From: Micromonospora sp. CB01531
Lineage (GTDB): Bacteria; Actinomycetota; Actinomycetes; Mycobacteriales; Micromonosporaceae
Direction of reading: 5' to 3'
Length of the DNA: 35,620 nt
Assembly (NCBI RefSeq): GCF_001905095.1
Contig: NZ_LWLS01000118.1
Location: 1 to 35,620 of the forward strand
Shown here: positions 24,421-33,332 of the stretch, one piece after another
Numbering within the stretch: position 1 is the first letter of the stretch
How the letters are laid out: each line of letters starts with the position of its first letter
Translations under genes and position numbers: made by a program
Notes under the pieces: generated by a model
Databases searched by the model: none
What the model was told of the DNA's origin: nothing
What the model saw: the letters and a program-made list of their open reading frames with translations, nothing else

Positions 24421-26100
24421 GTGCCAGTGAAGGCCTCTCGACGTCTCGCGGTCGCTGTGGCGCTCGCCGCCCTGGCCGGGACCGCGGGCTGCACCAAGAT
24501 CGATGACAGCGCAAACACCCCGACCTCATCCAGCGAGGTGGCCGACGGCGGGACGCTGACGCTCGCCGCCTCCAGCCCGATCACGGACTGGAACCCGCTC
24601 TCCGCGGCCGGCGACACCACGGGCCAGCGTCAGCAACAGTGGCCGTTCTATCCACATCCGTTCCTGACCAACCCCGACACCAGCGTGGTGCTCAACACGG
24701 CGCTGCTGGAATCCGCCAAGGTCGTCAGTGCCAGCCCGATGAAGGTTGAGTACAAGATCCATCAGAAGGCCGTATGGTCCGACGGGACCCCGATCACCGG
24801 CAAGGACTTCGAGTACACGCAGGCGGTGCAGGACCCGAAGAAGTGCGCCGGCTGCAAGGCCGCCTTCACCGAGGGCTACTCGCTGATCACGTCCCTTGAG
24901 ACCGCCAATGACGGCAAGACGGTGACGATGACCTATTCGAAGCCGTTCTCGGCATGGCAGGCCCTGTTCAACTACATCCTGCCGGCGCACGTCGCGGCGT
25001 CCTACGGGGATCTGGCGACCTCCTTCAACGAAGGTTTCAGCAAGAACGTGCCGAAGTTCTCCGGCGGACCGTACGTCATCAAGGACTACCAGGACGGCGT
25101 CTCGATGACGATGGTCAAAAACCCCAAATGGTACGGGGAGCCGGCGCACCTGGACACCATCACCACCCGCTACATCTCCGGCCAAGGCGCGCAGATCACC
25201 GCGCTGCAGAACGGCGAGATCGACCTTGTCTACCAGAACCCGACACTGGACACGGTCAACCAGGTGAAGGCCATGAACGGCATGACCGTTCTGCTCGGCT
25301 CGACGATCACCTACTACCACCTTGGCATGAAGACCACCGGCGACGTGATGAGCGACGCGGCGCTGCGTAAGGCAATCGCCACCGCGCTCAATCTTGACGA
25401 CATGCGCAAGCGCACGGTGGGCCAGTACGCACCAGACCTGGTGACCATGAAGAGCAGCGCGTACGTCCCCGGGCAGAAGGTGGGGGGCATCGACGCCTAC
25501 CGGGACAACACCGATGAGCTCAACATCGGCAAGGGTGACAACAAGGCCGCGCTCGGAATCCTCCAGCAAGCCGGATACCGCGTGACCGACGGCAAGCTGA
25601 CCCTTCCCGACGGGAAGCCGCTGCGCGACCTGAAGATGTTGACGCTGTCGACCGACGTGCTCCGAATGGAGCTCGCGCAGATCGTCCAGGCACAGCTCAA
25701 GCAACTGGGCATCACGGTCGTCATCGACCCGGCCGACGGCTCGCGCTACTCCCCGGCCCTGCGTTCGGGCAGCTTCGACATCATGGCTACCGGAACAGCG
25801 CTGGACCTCGGTGCGCTCTCACTGCAGCAGTGGTACGGCACCAACGCGGCCCGTTCGTTCGGCTACTCGTCCCCAGAAGCGGACCAGTTGTTCGCAGAGG
25901 CGGCAACCGAACTCGAGCCCGCCAAGCAGGTTGAGCTCATGAACCGACTGGACCGGGTGCTGCTTGCTGACAGTGTGGTGCTGCCGCTGTTCGCCAGCCC
26001 GCAGATGGCCGTCTACCCCGACAAGTTCGCCAACATCTTCATCAACCCGAGCAAATACGGAACCACGATGAATGTCGAGCAGTGGGGCCTGCGCAAGTAA
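24421..26100 (+). CDS. peptide-binding lipoprotein of an ABC importer (family 5)
   Basis: A 559-residue solute-binding lipoprotein (SBP_bac_5, DppA/OppA type). The signal peptide (LAVAVALAALAGTAGC) ends at lipidated Cys24 and is followed by a Ser/Thr linker. Family features include ITDWNPLSAAGDTTG, AVWSDGTPITGKDFEYT, GGPYVIKDYQDGVSMTMV, ALRKAIATALNLDDMRKR and the C-terminal VVLPLFASPQMAVY. It starts at GTG 24421, with GAGG four bases upstream; GTG 24427 is also possible. It is the only true extracellular receptor in this operon. The ligand could be an oligopeptide or another bulky solute; nothing in the sequence settles this. Confidence 0.9.
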   Translation: MPVKASRRLAVAVALAALAGTAGCTKIDDSANTPTSSSEVADGGTLTLAASSPITDWNPLSAAGDTTGQRQQQWPFYPHPFLTNPDTSVVLNTALLESAKVVSASPMKVEYKIHQKAVWSDGTPITGKDFEYTQAVQDPKKCAGCKAAFTEGYSLITSLETANDGKTVTMTYSKPFSAWQALFNYILPAHVAASYGDLATSFNEGFSKNVPKFSGGPYVIKDYQDGVSMTMVKNPKWYGEPAHLDTITTRYISGQGAQITALQNGEIDLVYQNPTLDTVNQVKAMNGMTVLLGSTITYYHLGMKTTGDVMSDAALRKAIATALNLDDMRKRTVGQYAPDLVTMKSSAYVPGQKVGGIDAYRDNTDELNIGKGDNKAALGILQQAGYRVTDGKLTLPDGKPLRDLKMLTLSTDVLRMELAQIVQAQLKQLGITVVIDPADGSRYSPALRSGSFDIMATGTALDLGALSLQQWYGTNAARSFGYSSPEADQLFAEAATELEPAKQVELMNRLDRVLLADSVVLPLFASPQMAVYPDKFANIFINPSKYGTTMNVEQWGLRK

Positions 26101-26128
26101 TCATGCGGTCAACCGAGAAAGGAAAGAA

Positions 26129-27613
26129 ATGACGGTCGACTTTGTGGTGGCCACCCCGCACGACGCGGTGGAATTCAATGACGTCTACCGCAACACCACC
26201 GCGAGTGCCGGCTACATCGCCTGCAACAACATCTACAACCGCGTCGTACTGAACGAATGGTTTGAGATCAACCCGTTCCCGGACCTGGCAACCCACTGGG
26301 AGCAGCTGGACGGGTCGCGGCGGTGGCGCTTCCATCTCAATCAGGCCGCCCGGTGGCAGGACGGCACCCCCCTGACCGCGCACGACGTCGTCTACACCCA
26401 CCTGCACGCCATGAAAATGGGATACACGGGCGGCCGCTTCCTGAAAGACGTGGAGACGATCGTCGCGGTCAACAACCATACCGTCGACTACCACCTCCAC
26501 ACGCCCAACGCCGGATTCCTCGTTCTGCTGGGCAACTTCATCTTCACCCACATCCTGCCCCGGCATCTCTACGAGGGAACGGACTGGGCGACGAACCCGC
26601 ACAACCTGAAACCGGTAGGGTCCGGGCCGTTCCGGCTGGCGGAGTGGATCCCCGGTGAGCACGTCGTCATGGAGGCGGTGAAGGACCACTGGGGCCCCCA
26701 GCCGGAGATCGACCGGCTGATCTTGAGGATCGTTCCGGACCGGGACGAATGCGTCCGGATGGTGGCGCGCGGTGAGGCCCACTTCTTCCCCCAGGACACC
26801 CTGACCAGGGATCGGCTCCACCTGCTCGACGACGCGACGCCGGACATCGAACTCCTGCGGGACCCGGGGCCGGGCATGGCGCTGCTGGACTTCAACCACG
26901 GCCGGGACCTCTGGCGAGACCACCGCGTCCGCGAGGCGGTCGCCCACGCGGTGAACCGGAAGGAGATCGCCGAGCTCGGCGACCCGGGAGTGTCGCAAGC
27001 GTGGGACCACTACCTGTTGGGCTCGGTGGACTGGGCGTTCAACCCGGCCGCCACGGCGCCGGCCTACGACGTGGAGCGGGCGCGCGCGCTGCTCGACGAG
27101 GCCGGCGTGACCGCCGACGCCTCCGGAGTACGGGCCCGGTTGTCGATGTTCTACATGGACAGCTTCTATGGGCACAAGCCGTTGGCCGAGATGATCAGCC
27201 GACAGCTCGGTGAGATCGGCTTCGAGGTCAGCTTCGAAGGGCTGTCCTCCGTGGACTGGGCGCGGCGCATCGCCGGGGAGCACGACTTTGACCTGATCAT
27301 CGTGGGTGGCTCGATGGCGCCCGATCCGGAGATCACCGCGCCGAAGTACTCCACCGGCGGCCAGGGCAACATCGCCCAGCATCACAACCCGGACGTGGAC
27401 GCCGCCTACCTCGCCGCCCGCACGGCGGGCACTCTCGCCGAACGCGGCGCGCACTACCAGCGTTTGCAGGAGGTCTGGGCCCGGGACACCGAATGGGTGC
27501 CGCTGTTCTGGTACGGCACCTACTTCGCCCGCAGCAGCAAGTTCTACGGCTGGTCCGACCAGCTCGGCTACTCGGTGCCCTGGTGGCACTGGGGCCGGAT
27601 CCGCCCGGTCTGA
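26129..27613 (+). CDS. family-5 solute-binding-protein homologue without signal peptide (copy 1)
   Basis: A 494-residue SBP_bac_5 protein that begins directly with the mature fold (MTVDFVVATPHDAVEF). Typical motifs are present: RRWRFHLNQAARWQDGTPLT, PVGSGPFRLAEWIPGEH, MALLDFNHGRDLWRDHRVRE and the C-terminal SVPWWHWGRIRP. There is no hydrophobic N-terminus, twin-arginine or lipobox. The frame upstream of ATG 26129 adds only a polar peptide, and AAAGGA precedes the ATG. It therefore looks cytoplasmic, unlike normal binding proteins. A paralogue with about 80% identity by eye lies at 31369-32850, and the permease and ATPase genes lie between the two. Possible roles are an intracellular peptide sensor, as in the C-terminal domain of SgrR, or a protein exported by a non-classical route. 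Confidence 0.82.
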   Translation: MTVDFVVATPHDAVEFNDVYRNTTASAGYIACNNIYNRVVLNEWFEINPFPDLATHWEQLDGSRRWRFHLNQAARWQDGTPLTAHDVVYTHLHAMKMGYTGGRFLKDVETIVAVNNHTVDYHLHTPNAGFLVLLGNFIFTHILPRHLYEGTDWATNPHNLKPVGSGPFRLAEWIPGEHVVMEAVKDHWGPQPEIDRLILRIVPDRDECVRMVARGEAHFFPQDTLTRDRLHLLDDATPDIELLRDPGPGMALLDFNHGRDLWRDHRVREAVAHAVNRKEIAELGDPGVSQAWDHYLLGSVDWAFNPAATAPAYDVERARALLDEAGVTADASGVRARLSMFYMDSFYGHKPLAEMISRQLGEIGFEVSFEGLSSVDWARRIAGEHDFDLIIVGGSMAPDPEITAPKYSTGGQGNIAQHHNPDVDAAYLAARTAGTLAERGAHYQRLQEVWARDTEWVPLFWYGTYFARSSKFYGWSDQLGYSVPWWHWGRIRPV

Positions 27614-27663
27614 GGCGCACGTAATCGCATGCAGATCTTCCCGAGCAGAGGAGGTGCGAAGAC

Positions 27664-28647
27664 ATGCTTCGGCTGATCCTTCGACGGCTGGCAAGCGCCG
27701 TCCTGGTCTTGCTGCTCGCTTCCATCGTGATCTTCACCGTGATCTCGGTTTCGGGAGACCCGCTGGCCGAACTCCGGGACCGGCAGCCGCCGGTCCCGGA
27801 GTCGGTCATCGCGGCCGAGGAAGCACGACTGGGCCTGAACGACCCACTCCCGGTGCGCTACCTGACCTGGCTTAGTGGCGTCGTCACCGGGAACTTCGGC
27901 CCGTCCACGATCGCCAACCGGGACATCGGAGCCGAGTTGGGCACGCGAGTCGGCGTCACCCTTCGACTCGTGCTGTTGGCCATCGTGCTGGCGCTGGTGC
28001 TCTCCTTGATCGCCGGCACTGTCTCCGCGCTGCACCAGCGTCGCTGGCCAGACCTGCTCATGACCCCGGCTGCGTTCGTGCTCCTCGCGCTGCCGTCGTT
28101 CTGGTTGGCCGTCTTGTTGAAGCAGTGGGGGATCGGGCTGAACAACCTGACCGGTTATCAGCTCTTCTACACAGTGGGGGAAGCGTCGGTGCCCCGACCG
28201 GAGGGATTCGCGCTGGTAGCGGACATCGGGGGACACCTGGTGCTGCCGACGATCGTGTTGGCGCTGGTGCACTTCGCGACGTGGAGCCGCTACCAGCGGA
28301 CCGCGGTCGCGGAGGCGCTTGCCGCCGACCACGTCCGGTTCGCCGTACTCAAGGGGCTGACTCGCCGACGCATCATCAGGTCGTACGTGGTCCGACCCGC
28401 GCTCATCCCGATCGTGACCATCGTGGCGCTGGACCTTCCGGTCGTCTTCTCTGGCGCGGTGATCACCGAGACGGTGTTCCAGTGGCGAGGAATGGGTGGA
28501 TTCCTGCTGGAGTCCATCGCGCTTCGCGACACCAATGCCGTACTCGCATGGTTGCTCGTCGCCGCGACCGCCGTGGTCGTCTTCAACCTGCTCGCCGACA
28601 TCCTGTACGGCCTCGTGGATCCTCGGGTGCGCTATGCCAAGTCATGA
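27664..28647 (+). CDS. peptide ABC transporter permease (DppB/OppB type)
   Basis: A 327-residue membrane permease. Helix 1 (LASAVLVLLLASIVIFTVIS) is followed by the periplasmic loop with LGLNDPLPVRYLTWLSGVVTG, the conserved DppB signature before helix 2. Five further helices follow, and the EAA loop is near residue 235 (FAVLKGLTRRRIIRSYVVR). The C-terminal 'ETVFQWRGMGGFL ... ADILYGLVDPRVRY' is typical of the family. AGGAGG at 27648-27653 precedes ATG 27664 at good spacing. The 3' end overlaps the next gene by 14 bases. It forms the translocation pore with the DppC half of the downstream fusion. Confidence 0.92.
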   Translation: MLRLILRRLASAVLVLLLASIVIFTVISVSGDPLAELRDRQPPVPESVIAAEEARLGLNDPLPVRYLTWLSGVVTGNFGPSTIANRDIGAELGTRVGVTLRLVLLAIVLALVLSLIAGTVSALHQRRWPDLLMTPAAFVLLALPSFWLAVLLKQWGIGLNNLTGYQLFYTVGEASVPRPEGFALVADIGGHLVLPTIVLALVHFATWSRYQRTAVAEALAADHVRFAVLKGLTRRRIIRSYVVRPALIPIVTIVALDLPVVFSGAVITETVFQWRGMGGFLLESIALRDTNAVLAWLLVAATAVVVFNLLADILYGLVDPRVRYAKS

Positions 28648-30421
28648 GCTGACCAAGCACCGTCCGCCGGCGTCCGAGCCGGCACAGTCGGGGTCCGGGT
28701 TCCAGACATCCGGGACATCAAAGATGGCCGTGACCGTCCGACGGTTCCTCCGGCACAAGGTGGGCATGGTCGCGCTGGGCGTACTGCTCATCGTCATCCT
28801 CGCGGCGATCATCGTGCCGCCGCTGTGGCCGTACGACTACACCGACATCACACCGCAACTCTCGCAGGCCCCATCCGTGCAACACCCGATGGGCACCGAC
28901 ACCCTCGGCCGGGACCTGTTCGCCCTCGTGCTGCGCGGCATGCAGCAGTCGCTGCTCATCGCGTTCTCGGTCACGATCATCGCCTGCATCATCGGCGTCG
29001 TCCTGGGTGTCACGGCTGGCTACTTCGGCAGTTTCATCGACGCCACCGTGATGCGCGCTGTCGACCTCGTGCTCACCCTGCCCACCCTCGCCCTGGCCGC
29101 GTTCCTGGGGTCCCTCGTCACCGGCCGCGGAGTCTCCTGGCTCGGCCTCGCGATGGTCCTGGGCTCCCTCATGTGGACCTCGGTCGCCCGCCTCGTGCGC
29201 GGCGTCGTACTGAGTCTGCGCGAACTGGCGTTCGTCGACGCCGCACGCGTGATGGGGGCAAGCCCGACCCGCATCATGTTCCGGCACCTGGTGCCGAACG
29301 TCTCGGACCACATCGTGGTGGCCGGCACGCTCATGTTCGGAGTGGCCATCCTCGCCGAGAGCAGCCTGTCCTTCCTCGGATTCGGGGTGCAACCACCAGA
29401 CACGTCCCTCGGCCTGCTGGTGGCCAATGCCCAGTCGGCGGTGCTGACCCGCCCGTGGCTGTTCTACTTCCCGGGCCTTCTGATCATCACCATCGTGTTG
29501 TCGGTCAATTACGTCGGAGAGGGACTGCGGGATGCTTTCAACCCGAAGTCCTCGCCGACCAATCCGCTGGCGACCACCCGTCGGCGGTCGCGCAACAGGA
29601 AGCCGCAAATGCGCGACGCGGCGAACCACGCCGTCCTCAAGGTGACCGACTTGTCCGTGCGGTTCGGGCCCCTGGAGGCGGTGAATTCGATCAGCCTGGA
29701 GATCCAGCCGGGCGAGGTGGTTGCCCTCGTCGGGGAGTCCGGATCAGGAAAGTCCCTGACCGGACTGTCCCTGGTGGGGCTGCTACCTAGCAGCGCGGTG
29801 GGTACCGGGTCCGTCGTCTTTGCCGGGGAAGAACTCTCCGGCCTGGCCTTCGAGCAGTGGCGGAAGTACCGCGGTCGGCGGATCGCCATGATCCTGCAGG
29901 ACCCGTCCACCACCCTCAACCCGGTGCTCACCGTCGGTGCCCAGTTCGAGGACTCGATGAAGCTGGACAGCGGCGGCGTCAGCCGCGCCGAGGCACGGCG
30001 GCGCGCGGTCGAACTCATGGAGAGCGTGGCCATCAAGGACGCGGAGGCCAGGCTCGACCAATACCCGCATCAACTGTCCGGGGGCATGCGCCAACGGATC
30101 GCTATCGCCCTGGCCATGGTGCACGACCCCGATCTCATCATCGCCGACGAACCAACCACCGCGCTGGACGTGACGGTGCAGGCCCACGTGATGGCGACCC
30201 TGGCAGTGGCCCGGGAGCGAACCGGCGCCGCAATGCTCTTCATCACCCACGACCTGGCCCTCGTCGCCGGCATCGCCGATCGCGTCGCCGTGATGCACCA
30301 GGGCGTGATCGTCGAAGAGAGTGACGTGTTCAGCATCTTCGACAACCCGCAAGCGGACTACACGAAGAGGCTGCTGTCGCTCGCACCGCGGATCACAGGA
30401 AAGGCGGTGGAGAAGCCATGA
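28634..30421 (+). CDS. DppC-DppD fusion: peptide transporter permease joined to ATPase
   Basis: A 595-residue fusion. Residues about 1-305 are a DppC-type permease: N-terminal tail, MVALGVLLIVILAAIIVPPLW, MGTDTLGRDLFA, EAA loop FVDAARVMGASPTRIMFRH, and SFLGFGVQPPDTSLG. A basic linker of about 30 residues (TTRRRSRNRKPQ) joins it to a DppD-type ATPase with Walker A GESGSGKS (about 366), signature LSGGMRQRIAIALAM (about 481) and Walker B LIIADEPTTALD (about 502). The ATG at 28634 (MPSHELTKHRPP) overlaps the DppB gene by 14 bases. There is no stop or frameshift between the halves, so the fusion is genuine. Such fusions occur in other actinobacteria and fix the stoichiometry of pore and motor. The stop overlaps the DppF start by four bases. 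Confidence 0.9.
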   Translation: MPSHELTKHRPPASEPAQSGSGFQTSGTSKMAVTVRRFLRHKVGMVALGVLLIVILAAIIVPPLWPYDYTDITPQLSQAPSVQHPMGTDTLGRDLFALVLRGMQQSLLIAFSVTIIACIIGVVLGVTAGYFGSFIDATVMRAVDLVLTLPTLALAAFLGSLVTGRGVSWLGLAMVLGSLMWTSVARLVRGVVLSLRELAFVDAARVMGASPTRIMFRHLVPNVSDHIVVAGTLMFGVAILAESSLSFLGFGVQPPDTSLGLLVANAQSAVLTRPWLFYFPGLLIITIVLSVNYVGEGLRDAFNPKSSPTNPLATTRRRSRNRKPQMRDAANHAVLKVTDLSVRFGPLEAVNSISLEIQPGEVVALVGESGSGKSLTGLSLVGLLPSSAVGTGSVVFAGEELSGLAFEQWRKYRGRRIAMILQDPSTTLNPVLTVGAQFEDSMKLDSGGVSRAEARRRAVELMESVAIKDAEARLDQYPHQLSGGMRQRIAIALAMVHDPDLIIADEPTTALDVTVQAHVMATLAVARERTGAAMLFITHDLALVAGIADRVAVMHQGVIVEESDVFSIFDNPQADYTKRLLSLAPRITGKAVEKP

Positions 30422-31317
30422 CCAATCAGACCCACGCCAGCGAGCCCCCTGAACTGCTGCGCGTCAGAGACCTGGTCAAGCACTATCGGGCGCCGCGGGC
30501 CGCCCAACGGCATGGCCCGCCCATCGTGCACGCCCTCTGCTCGGTGTCGTTCTCGATCGGTCCAGCGCAGACCCTCGGCATCGTCGGCGAGTCCGGCTCC
30601 GGCAAGACAACCCTGTTGCGGACCATCCTCGGGCTGCAGAAGCCAACGGCCGGCCGGGTGCTGTTCCTCGCCAAGGACGCTTCCCAGCTCAAGGGCGCGA
30701 GCGCCCGTGCACTGCAGCGCGAGCTGTCAGTCGTGTTCCAGGACCCGTACACCTCGCTGGATCCGCGGATGACGGTGGCGGACATTCTCGCGGAGCCAGC
30801 GCAGATCCATGGTCTGGCGGTTAGCAGTCGGAAGGCCTTGGCGCTCCTCGACCAGGTACGGCTGCCGGCCACCAGCCTGCGGAGGTTCCCGCACGAGTTC
30901 TCCGGCGGTCAGCGCCAACGCATCGCGATCGCCCGCGCGCTGGCCCTGGATCCGAAGCTGATCGTGCTCGACGAGCCGGTCTCCGCCCTGGACGTCTCGG
31001 TCCAAGCGGAGATCCTGAAACTGCTCAAGGAGTTGCAGCAAGCGCGGCAGGTTTCCTACCTGTTCGTGGCTCATGACCTCGCCGTGGTCGCTGACATCTC
31101 TCAACGGGTGGGCGTGATGTACGGCGGCCAGATGGTGGAGTTGGGCGCGACCGAGCAGGTGATCGCCGATCCACAGCACCCGTACACCCGGGAACTCCTC
31201 GCGGCCGTGCCGGTACCCGACCCGCGCATCGAACGCGCCAAGCCGCGAATGCTGCAACGCCAATGGCCGACAGAAACCGACAACCTGCCGCCCTGCCCTC
31301 ACGGCGACACCCTTTAG
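30418..31317 (+). CDS. peptide ABC transporter ATPase (DppF/OppF type)
   Basis: A 299-residue ATPase that pairs with the ATPase half of the fusion protein. Walker A is GESGSGKTT (about 57-65), the Q loop is VVFQDPYTSLDPRMTV, the signature is FSGGQRQRIAIARAL and Walker B is LIVLDEPVSALD. The peptide-transporter extension with 'QHPYTRELLAAVPVPDP' is present, but the protein stops soon after, at PPCPHGDTL. It therefore lacks most of the C-terminal Cys-rich segment (GCxFxxRCP type) that ends many OppF/DppF proteins. The start ATGA overlaps the fusion gene. Confidence 0.92.
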   Translation: MTNQTHASEPPELLRVRDLVKHYRAPRAAQRHGPPIVHALCSVSFSIGPAQTLGIVGESGSGKTTLLRTILGLQKPTAGRVLFLAKDASQLKGASARALQRELSVVFQDPYTSLDPRMTVADILAEPAQIHGLAVSSRKALALLDQVRLPATSLRRFPHEFSGGQRQRIAIARALALDPKLIVLDEPVSALDVSVQAEILKLLKELQQARQVSYLFVAHDLAVVADISQRVGVMYGGQMVELGATEQVIADPQHPYTRELLAAVPVPDPRIERAKPRMLQRQWPTETDNLPPCPHGDTL

Positions 31318-31368
31318 CCGATTCCGAGACCGATCGTCGCCTAACCAGAATCACTGAGAGAGGCATGC

Positions 31369-32850
31369 ATGACCGTCGACTTCGTGGTGGCCACGCCGCA
31401 TGATGCGGTTGAATTCAACGATGTCTACCGCAACGTGACCGGCAGCGCTGGTTACCTTGCCTGCAACAACATCTTCAACCGGGTCGTGCTCAACGAGTGG
31501 TACGACATCAACCCGTACCCGGATCTGGCCACACACTGGGAGCAGTTGGACGGAGCCCGCCGGTGGCGGTTCCACCTGAACCAGGCCGCCCGCTGGCAAG
31601 ACGGCACGCCGCTGACCGCACACGACATCGTCTACACCCACCTGCACGCCAAGAAAATGGGCTACCAGGGGGCGATGTTCCTCAACGACGTGGAGACCAT
31701 CGTCGCAGTCAACGACCACACCGTCGACTACCTCCTGCATTCGCCGAACGCCGGTTTCCTCGTCCTACTGGGAAACTTCATCTTTGCCCACATTCTGCCG
31801 CGGCATTTGTATGAGGGCACCGACTGGACGACCAATCCGCACAACCACAATCCAGTCGGCTCGGGCCCATTCCGACTGGCGGAGTGGATCCCCGGTGAGC
31901 ATGTCATCATGGAGGCGGTGAAGAACCACTGGGGGCCGCAGCCGGAAATCGATCGACTCATCCTGAAGATCGTCCCGGACCGCGACGAATGTGTCCGCAT
32001 GGTCGCCCGCGGGGAAGCGCACATCGTCCCGCAGGACACGCTGACCCGTGACCGGTTGCACCTCGTGCAGGGCGCGCCTGGCGTGGAGATCATGACGCGG
32101 GAAGGCCCCGGCATGGCGTTGCTGGACTTCAACCATGGCCGGAAGCTGTGGCAGAACCGGCGGGTCCGGGAAGCGATCGCCTACGCGATCAACCGGGACG
32201 AGATCGCCGAACTGGGCGATCCCGGCGTCTCCCAAGTCTGGGACCACTACCTGCTCGGCTCATCGTGGGCGTTGAATCCAGAGGCCAAGGCCCCCGGCCA
32301 CGACGCGCAGCGGGCGTGCGCCCTGCTCGATGAGGCGGGTGTCAGGGCCGACGCCTCAGGGATACGCGGCCGGCTGACGATGTTTTACATGGACATGTTC
32401 CACGGGCACAAGCCGCTGGCGCAGCTGGTGGCCCGCCAACTGGGCGAGGTCGGCTTCGAGGCGAGCTTCGATGGCCTGGACTCGGTGGACTGGTCCCGCC
32501 AGGTCCGCAAGGACCACGACTTCGATCTGATCATCGTCGGCGGTTCGATGGCACCCGACCCCGAGATCACCGCGACGAAATACTCCTTCGGCGGTCGCAA
32601 CAACATGGGCCTGCACCGCAATCCCGACGTGGACGCCGCGTACCTGGCAGCGCGCCAGGCCGCCACGCGAAACGAGCGCCGCGAGCACTACCAGCGTCTG
32701 CAGACCGTCTGGGCCCGCGACATCGAGTGGGTGCCGCTGTTCTGGTACGGCATGTACTACCCGCGCAGCCAGAAATTCTTCGGCTGGGCCGATCAGCTCG
32801 GCTACTCGATTCCGTGGTGGCACTGGGGACGAATCCGGCCGCTCGGCTAA
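31369..32850 (+). CDS. family-5 solute-binding-protein homologue without signal peptide (copy 2)
   Basis: A 493-residue paralogue of the protein at 26129-27613, identical over the first 22 residues and about 80% identical by eye overall. It shares RRWRFHLNQAARWQDG, VGSGPFRLAEWIPGEH and IPWWHWGRIRP. The most divergent stretch is around residues 225-255 and 290-310, possibly lining the pocket. An in-frame TAA at 31342-31344 lies nine codons before ATG 31369, so no upstream signal peptide can exist. AGAGAGG sits six bases before the ATG. Together with copy 1 it flanks the transporter genes, and it ends the operon. The two may be cytoplasmic ligand receptors of differing specificity. Confidence 0.82.
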   Translation: MTVDFVVATPHDAVEFNDVYRNVTGSAGYLACNNIFNRVVLNEWYDINPYPDLATHWEQLDGARRWRFHLNQAARWQDGTPLTAHDIVYTHLHAKKMGYQGAMFLNDVETIVAVNDHTVDYLLHSPNAGFLVLLGNFIFAHILPRHLYEGTDWTTNPHNHNPVGSGPFRLAEWIPGEHVIMEAVKNHWGPQPEIDRLILKIVPDRDECVRMVARGEAHIVPQDTLTRDRLHLVQGAPGVEIMTREGPGMALLDFNHGRKLWQNRRVREAIAYAINRDEIAELGDPGVSQVWDHYLLGSSWALNPEAKAPGHDAQRACALLDEAGVRADASGIRGRLTMFYMDMFHGHKPLAQLVARQLGEVGFEASFDGLDSVDWSRQVRKDHDFDLIIVGGSMAPDPEITATKYSFGGRNNMGLHRNPDVDAAYLAARQAATRNERREHYQRLQTVWARDIEWVPLFWYGMYYPRSQKFFGWADQLGYSIPWWHWGRIRPLG

Positions 32851-33332
32851 TGGCGCGAAGGATCACGAGGAAAGCCCACGCATGCGCAATACCTGGTGTT
32901 GATCTGCGGGCAGGCCCCCTGACCCACCCCTCGGTATCGGCGCCCATCAGAGTCGCCATGGTGCAACTCGACATGCACGTACAGCGACAGGCGAACGGCG
33001 TCGGTGATCACGCCGATCCGGCTCGCGGCGCCTGCCGCTGTCCGGGAGCCCGCCGATGCAGGTCTCGAAGGCGGCCGGTCGATGAACCTGGGCGGTCGAC
33101 CGGCGCCTTCAGGTGTCCCCGTGCCGGAGTTGGTGAGCCTGCTGGGCGTGGATCAGCGGCGGCTTGTTCGCCGCGCCCGGCCGGGCCCGGCCGATCCACG
33201 GCGACGCCCGTTACCAAGAGACGCCGGTAACGGGCCGGGCCCGGTGGGCGGCCACATGCGAGCGGGTGGCGCAGCGTCCTCAGCAGAACCGGCGGCAGCG
33301 GCCGTGTGCGCCCTCGCGCTTCACACCGCTGT
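32851..33332. other. intergenic stretch between the transport operon and the carboxylase genes
   Basis: No convincing gene. A tiny frame at 32882-32902 (MRNTWC, stop) follows GAGGAAAG. In the next frame the same DNA reads YLVLICGQAP, reminiscent of the first strand of YCII-domain proteins, so this may be the stub of a lost gene. A strong hairpin lies at 33206-33235. Confidence 0.35.
33206..33235. terminator. perfect 10-bp hairpin downstream of the carboxylase operon
   Basis: GCCCGTTACC (33206-33215) is the exact reverse complement of GGTAACGGGC (33226-33235), with a 10-base loop. It lies about 100 bases after the minus-strand stop codon of the carboxylase alpha subunit and between convergent operons, so it may terminate both. 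There is no U tract. Confidence 0.6.

Noticed and set aside
26042..27694. A 550-residue minus-strand frame opposite SBP copy 1
   Set aside because: It is antisense to an intact SBP gene, with no ribosome site or recognisable domain.
32882..32902. Tiny MRNTWC leader peptide as an attenuator
   Set aside because: No terminator/antiterminator pair or downstream biosynthetic gene follows, so a decayed gene start is equally likely.
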